From: Pseudogymnoascus destructans
Lineage: Eukaryota > Ascomycota > Leotiomycetes > Thelebolales > Thelebolaceae
Direction: 5' to 3'
DNA length: 18,452 nucleotides
Assembly (NCBI RefSeq): GCF_001641265.1
Contig: NW_020167581.1
Span: 1-18,452, forward strand
Part shown: positions 17,682 to 18,452 of the stretch, piece by piece
Numbering within the stretch: position 1 is the stretch's first letter
Layout: the number at the start of each line of letters is the position of its first letter
Position numbers and translations under genes: made by a program
Notes under the pieces: model-generated
What the model was told of the DNA's origin: nothing
Databases searched by the model: none
What the model saw: the letters and a program-made list of their open reading frames with translations, nothing else

Positions 17682-18452
17682 ATGGCTTATACAGCTGAAG
17701 AAAAAGCTGCAATGGCAGCTCGAAATGATCCAGAACAAGACCAGGAATCCCTGGCAGAAGGAGCATCAATTCCAAGCTCTGCAAACCAAACCAATGAACT
17801 TCATGATCCTAATTTCAAATCCGAAACCTTCCTTCACACTCTGGGCAAAACAGCTCAAGAGAGACATGAATCTATACTTGCAAATCGACATGAAAAGGCT
17901 GAATGGAATGTTGAAACCTTTGACGAATTTCAGAAACTATCTGTCGCCAACCAGAAAATGGCATGGACTTTGCACAAGAACATTCTTCGGGACTATTTGG
18001 CCCTAGCAGAGGACTCAAATTCGATACTGGCTGAAAAGGATGATGCCATTCTCCAGTTACAGGAACTGATCCAGAGCAACGAGCAACAAATCACAGAGCA
18101 ACAAACAATTCAGAAATATCTTGAAAAGCAAACCCAACAAGCTGTGAAGAATGAACCAGGACACCACTCTCACAGTCGACTGTCAGCTCGGATTCCAGAC
18201 CCTCCAATCCTCACAGATGGGATAGAGCCAGCATTTGAAGACTGGGTTGTGAAAATTCGCCTCAAGCTCGAAGCCAACATTGATCATTTTCCAACACAGA
18301 CTTTACAAATGAGCTACATTCAGAGTCGACTGGGAGGACTGGCAGTTCGACATGTCAATCCAAGGCTTCGACCAAACTCTACAAACAAATTGCAGACAGC
18401 AGAAGAAATTCTCGAACTTTTGGAAAAGTCTTCAGTGATCCCGATCGAAGGC
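17682..18452 (+). CDS. gag: Retrotransposon Gag (capsid) protein, 3' end outside the window
   Basis: Gag assembles the virus-like particle that packages element RNA. The frame is open from ATG 17682 for 257 codons to the window edge. The start MAYTAEEKAAMAARNDP leads to an acidic/Gln-rich N-terminal region. A Glu/Gln-rich predicted coiled coil covers about residues 110-150 (LAEKDDAILQLQELIQSNEQ). The capsid-like part begins near residue 165 with IPDPPILTDG, EDWVVKIRLKLEANIDHF and YIQSRLGG, a layout common in Gag of fungal Ty3/Gypsy elements. The CCHC knuckle, if present, would lie downstream. The context, 350 nt after a 5' LTR with a primer site, fits. No stop or frameshift occurs, so it may belong to an intact element. 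Confidence 0.85.
   Translation, partial: MAYTAEEKAAMAARNDPEQDQESLAEGASIPSSANQTNELHDPNFKSETFLHTLGKTAQERHESILANRHEKAEWNVETFDEFQKLSVANQKMAWTLHKNILRDYLALAEDSNSILAEKDDAILQLQELIQSNEQQITEQQTIQKYLEKQTQQAVKNEPGHHSHSRLSARIPDPPILTDGIEPAFEDWVVKIRLKLEANIDHFPTQTLQMSYIQSRLGGLAVRHVNPRLRPNSTNKLQTAEEILELLEKSSVIPIEG

Larger units (their letters stand above)
17079..18452 (+). mobile_element. Ty3/Gypsy-like retrotransposon, 5' part (LTR, primer site, gag), cut by the window edge
   Basis: The order is 5' LTR (17079-17331), a putative self-priming site, an untranslated leader and an open gag from 17682 to the end of the window. The left target duplication should be TATAG (17074-17078); its partner lies outside. 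Unlike the other elements here it has no visible frameshift or stop, so it may be the youngest and possibly complete. Confidence 0.85.

Overview
The window looks like nuclear DNA of a filamentous ascomycete (Pezizomycotina). Introns are short (44-72 nt) with GTRNGT donors and CTRAC/CTAAT-like branch sites. Housekeeping proteins are of fungal type, and the right half is packed with LTR retrotransposon relics. I see no tRNA, rRNA or CRISPR array. Species cannot be told from the sequence.

Left half (1-8035), gene-dense: the 3' part of an unrecognised low-complexity protein gene (+, to 1782); RIX7, the pre-60S AAA ATPase (-, 2307-4700); VPS20, a myristoylated ESCRT-III subunit (+, 5007-5712); cytochrome c (-, 6044-6868); and a predicted mitochondrial single-span membrane protein (+, 7315-8035). 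RIX7/VPS20 and cytochrome c/the mitochondrial gene are divergent pairs sharing short promoters. VPS20 and cytochrome c read cleanly. RIX7, the first gene and the 7315 gene carry many one- or two-base indels that leave conserved residues intact on both sides, which points to sequence errors or very recent decay.

Right half (8522-18452), transposon graveyard: a minus-strand gene that I read as a fungal caspase-like cysteine peptidase is split by three independent solo LTR insertions, one of which contains a fourth. Each has a perfect 5-bp target-site duplication. Two are only 128 bp long and sit in opposite orientation, so together they look like a foldback element. Removing the two small ones on paper reconnects an open frame across the candidate catalytic cysteine. 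Next come repeat-rich non-coding DNA, a 5'-truncated, frame-broken Ty3/Gypsy chromovirus pol (protease, RT, RNase H, integrase, chromodomain) with a polypurine tract and 3' LTR, then a solo LTR of a second family and, 24 bp further on, the 5' LTR of another copy of that family in opposite orientation. This last element has an unbroken gag running off the end of the window. The 11 bases starting 2 nt after its LTR are complementary to a stretch inside the LTR downstream of a TATA box, the arrangement expected for Tf1/sushi-type self-priming.
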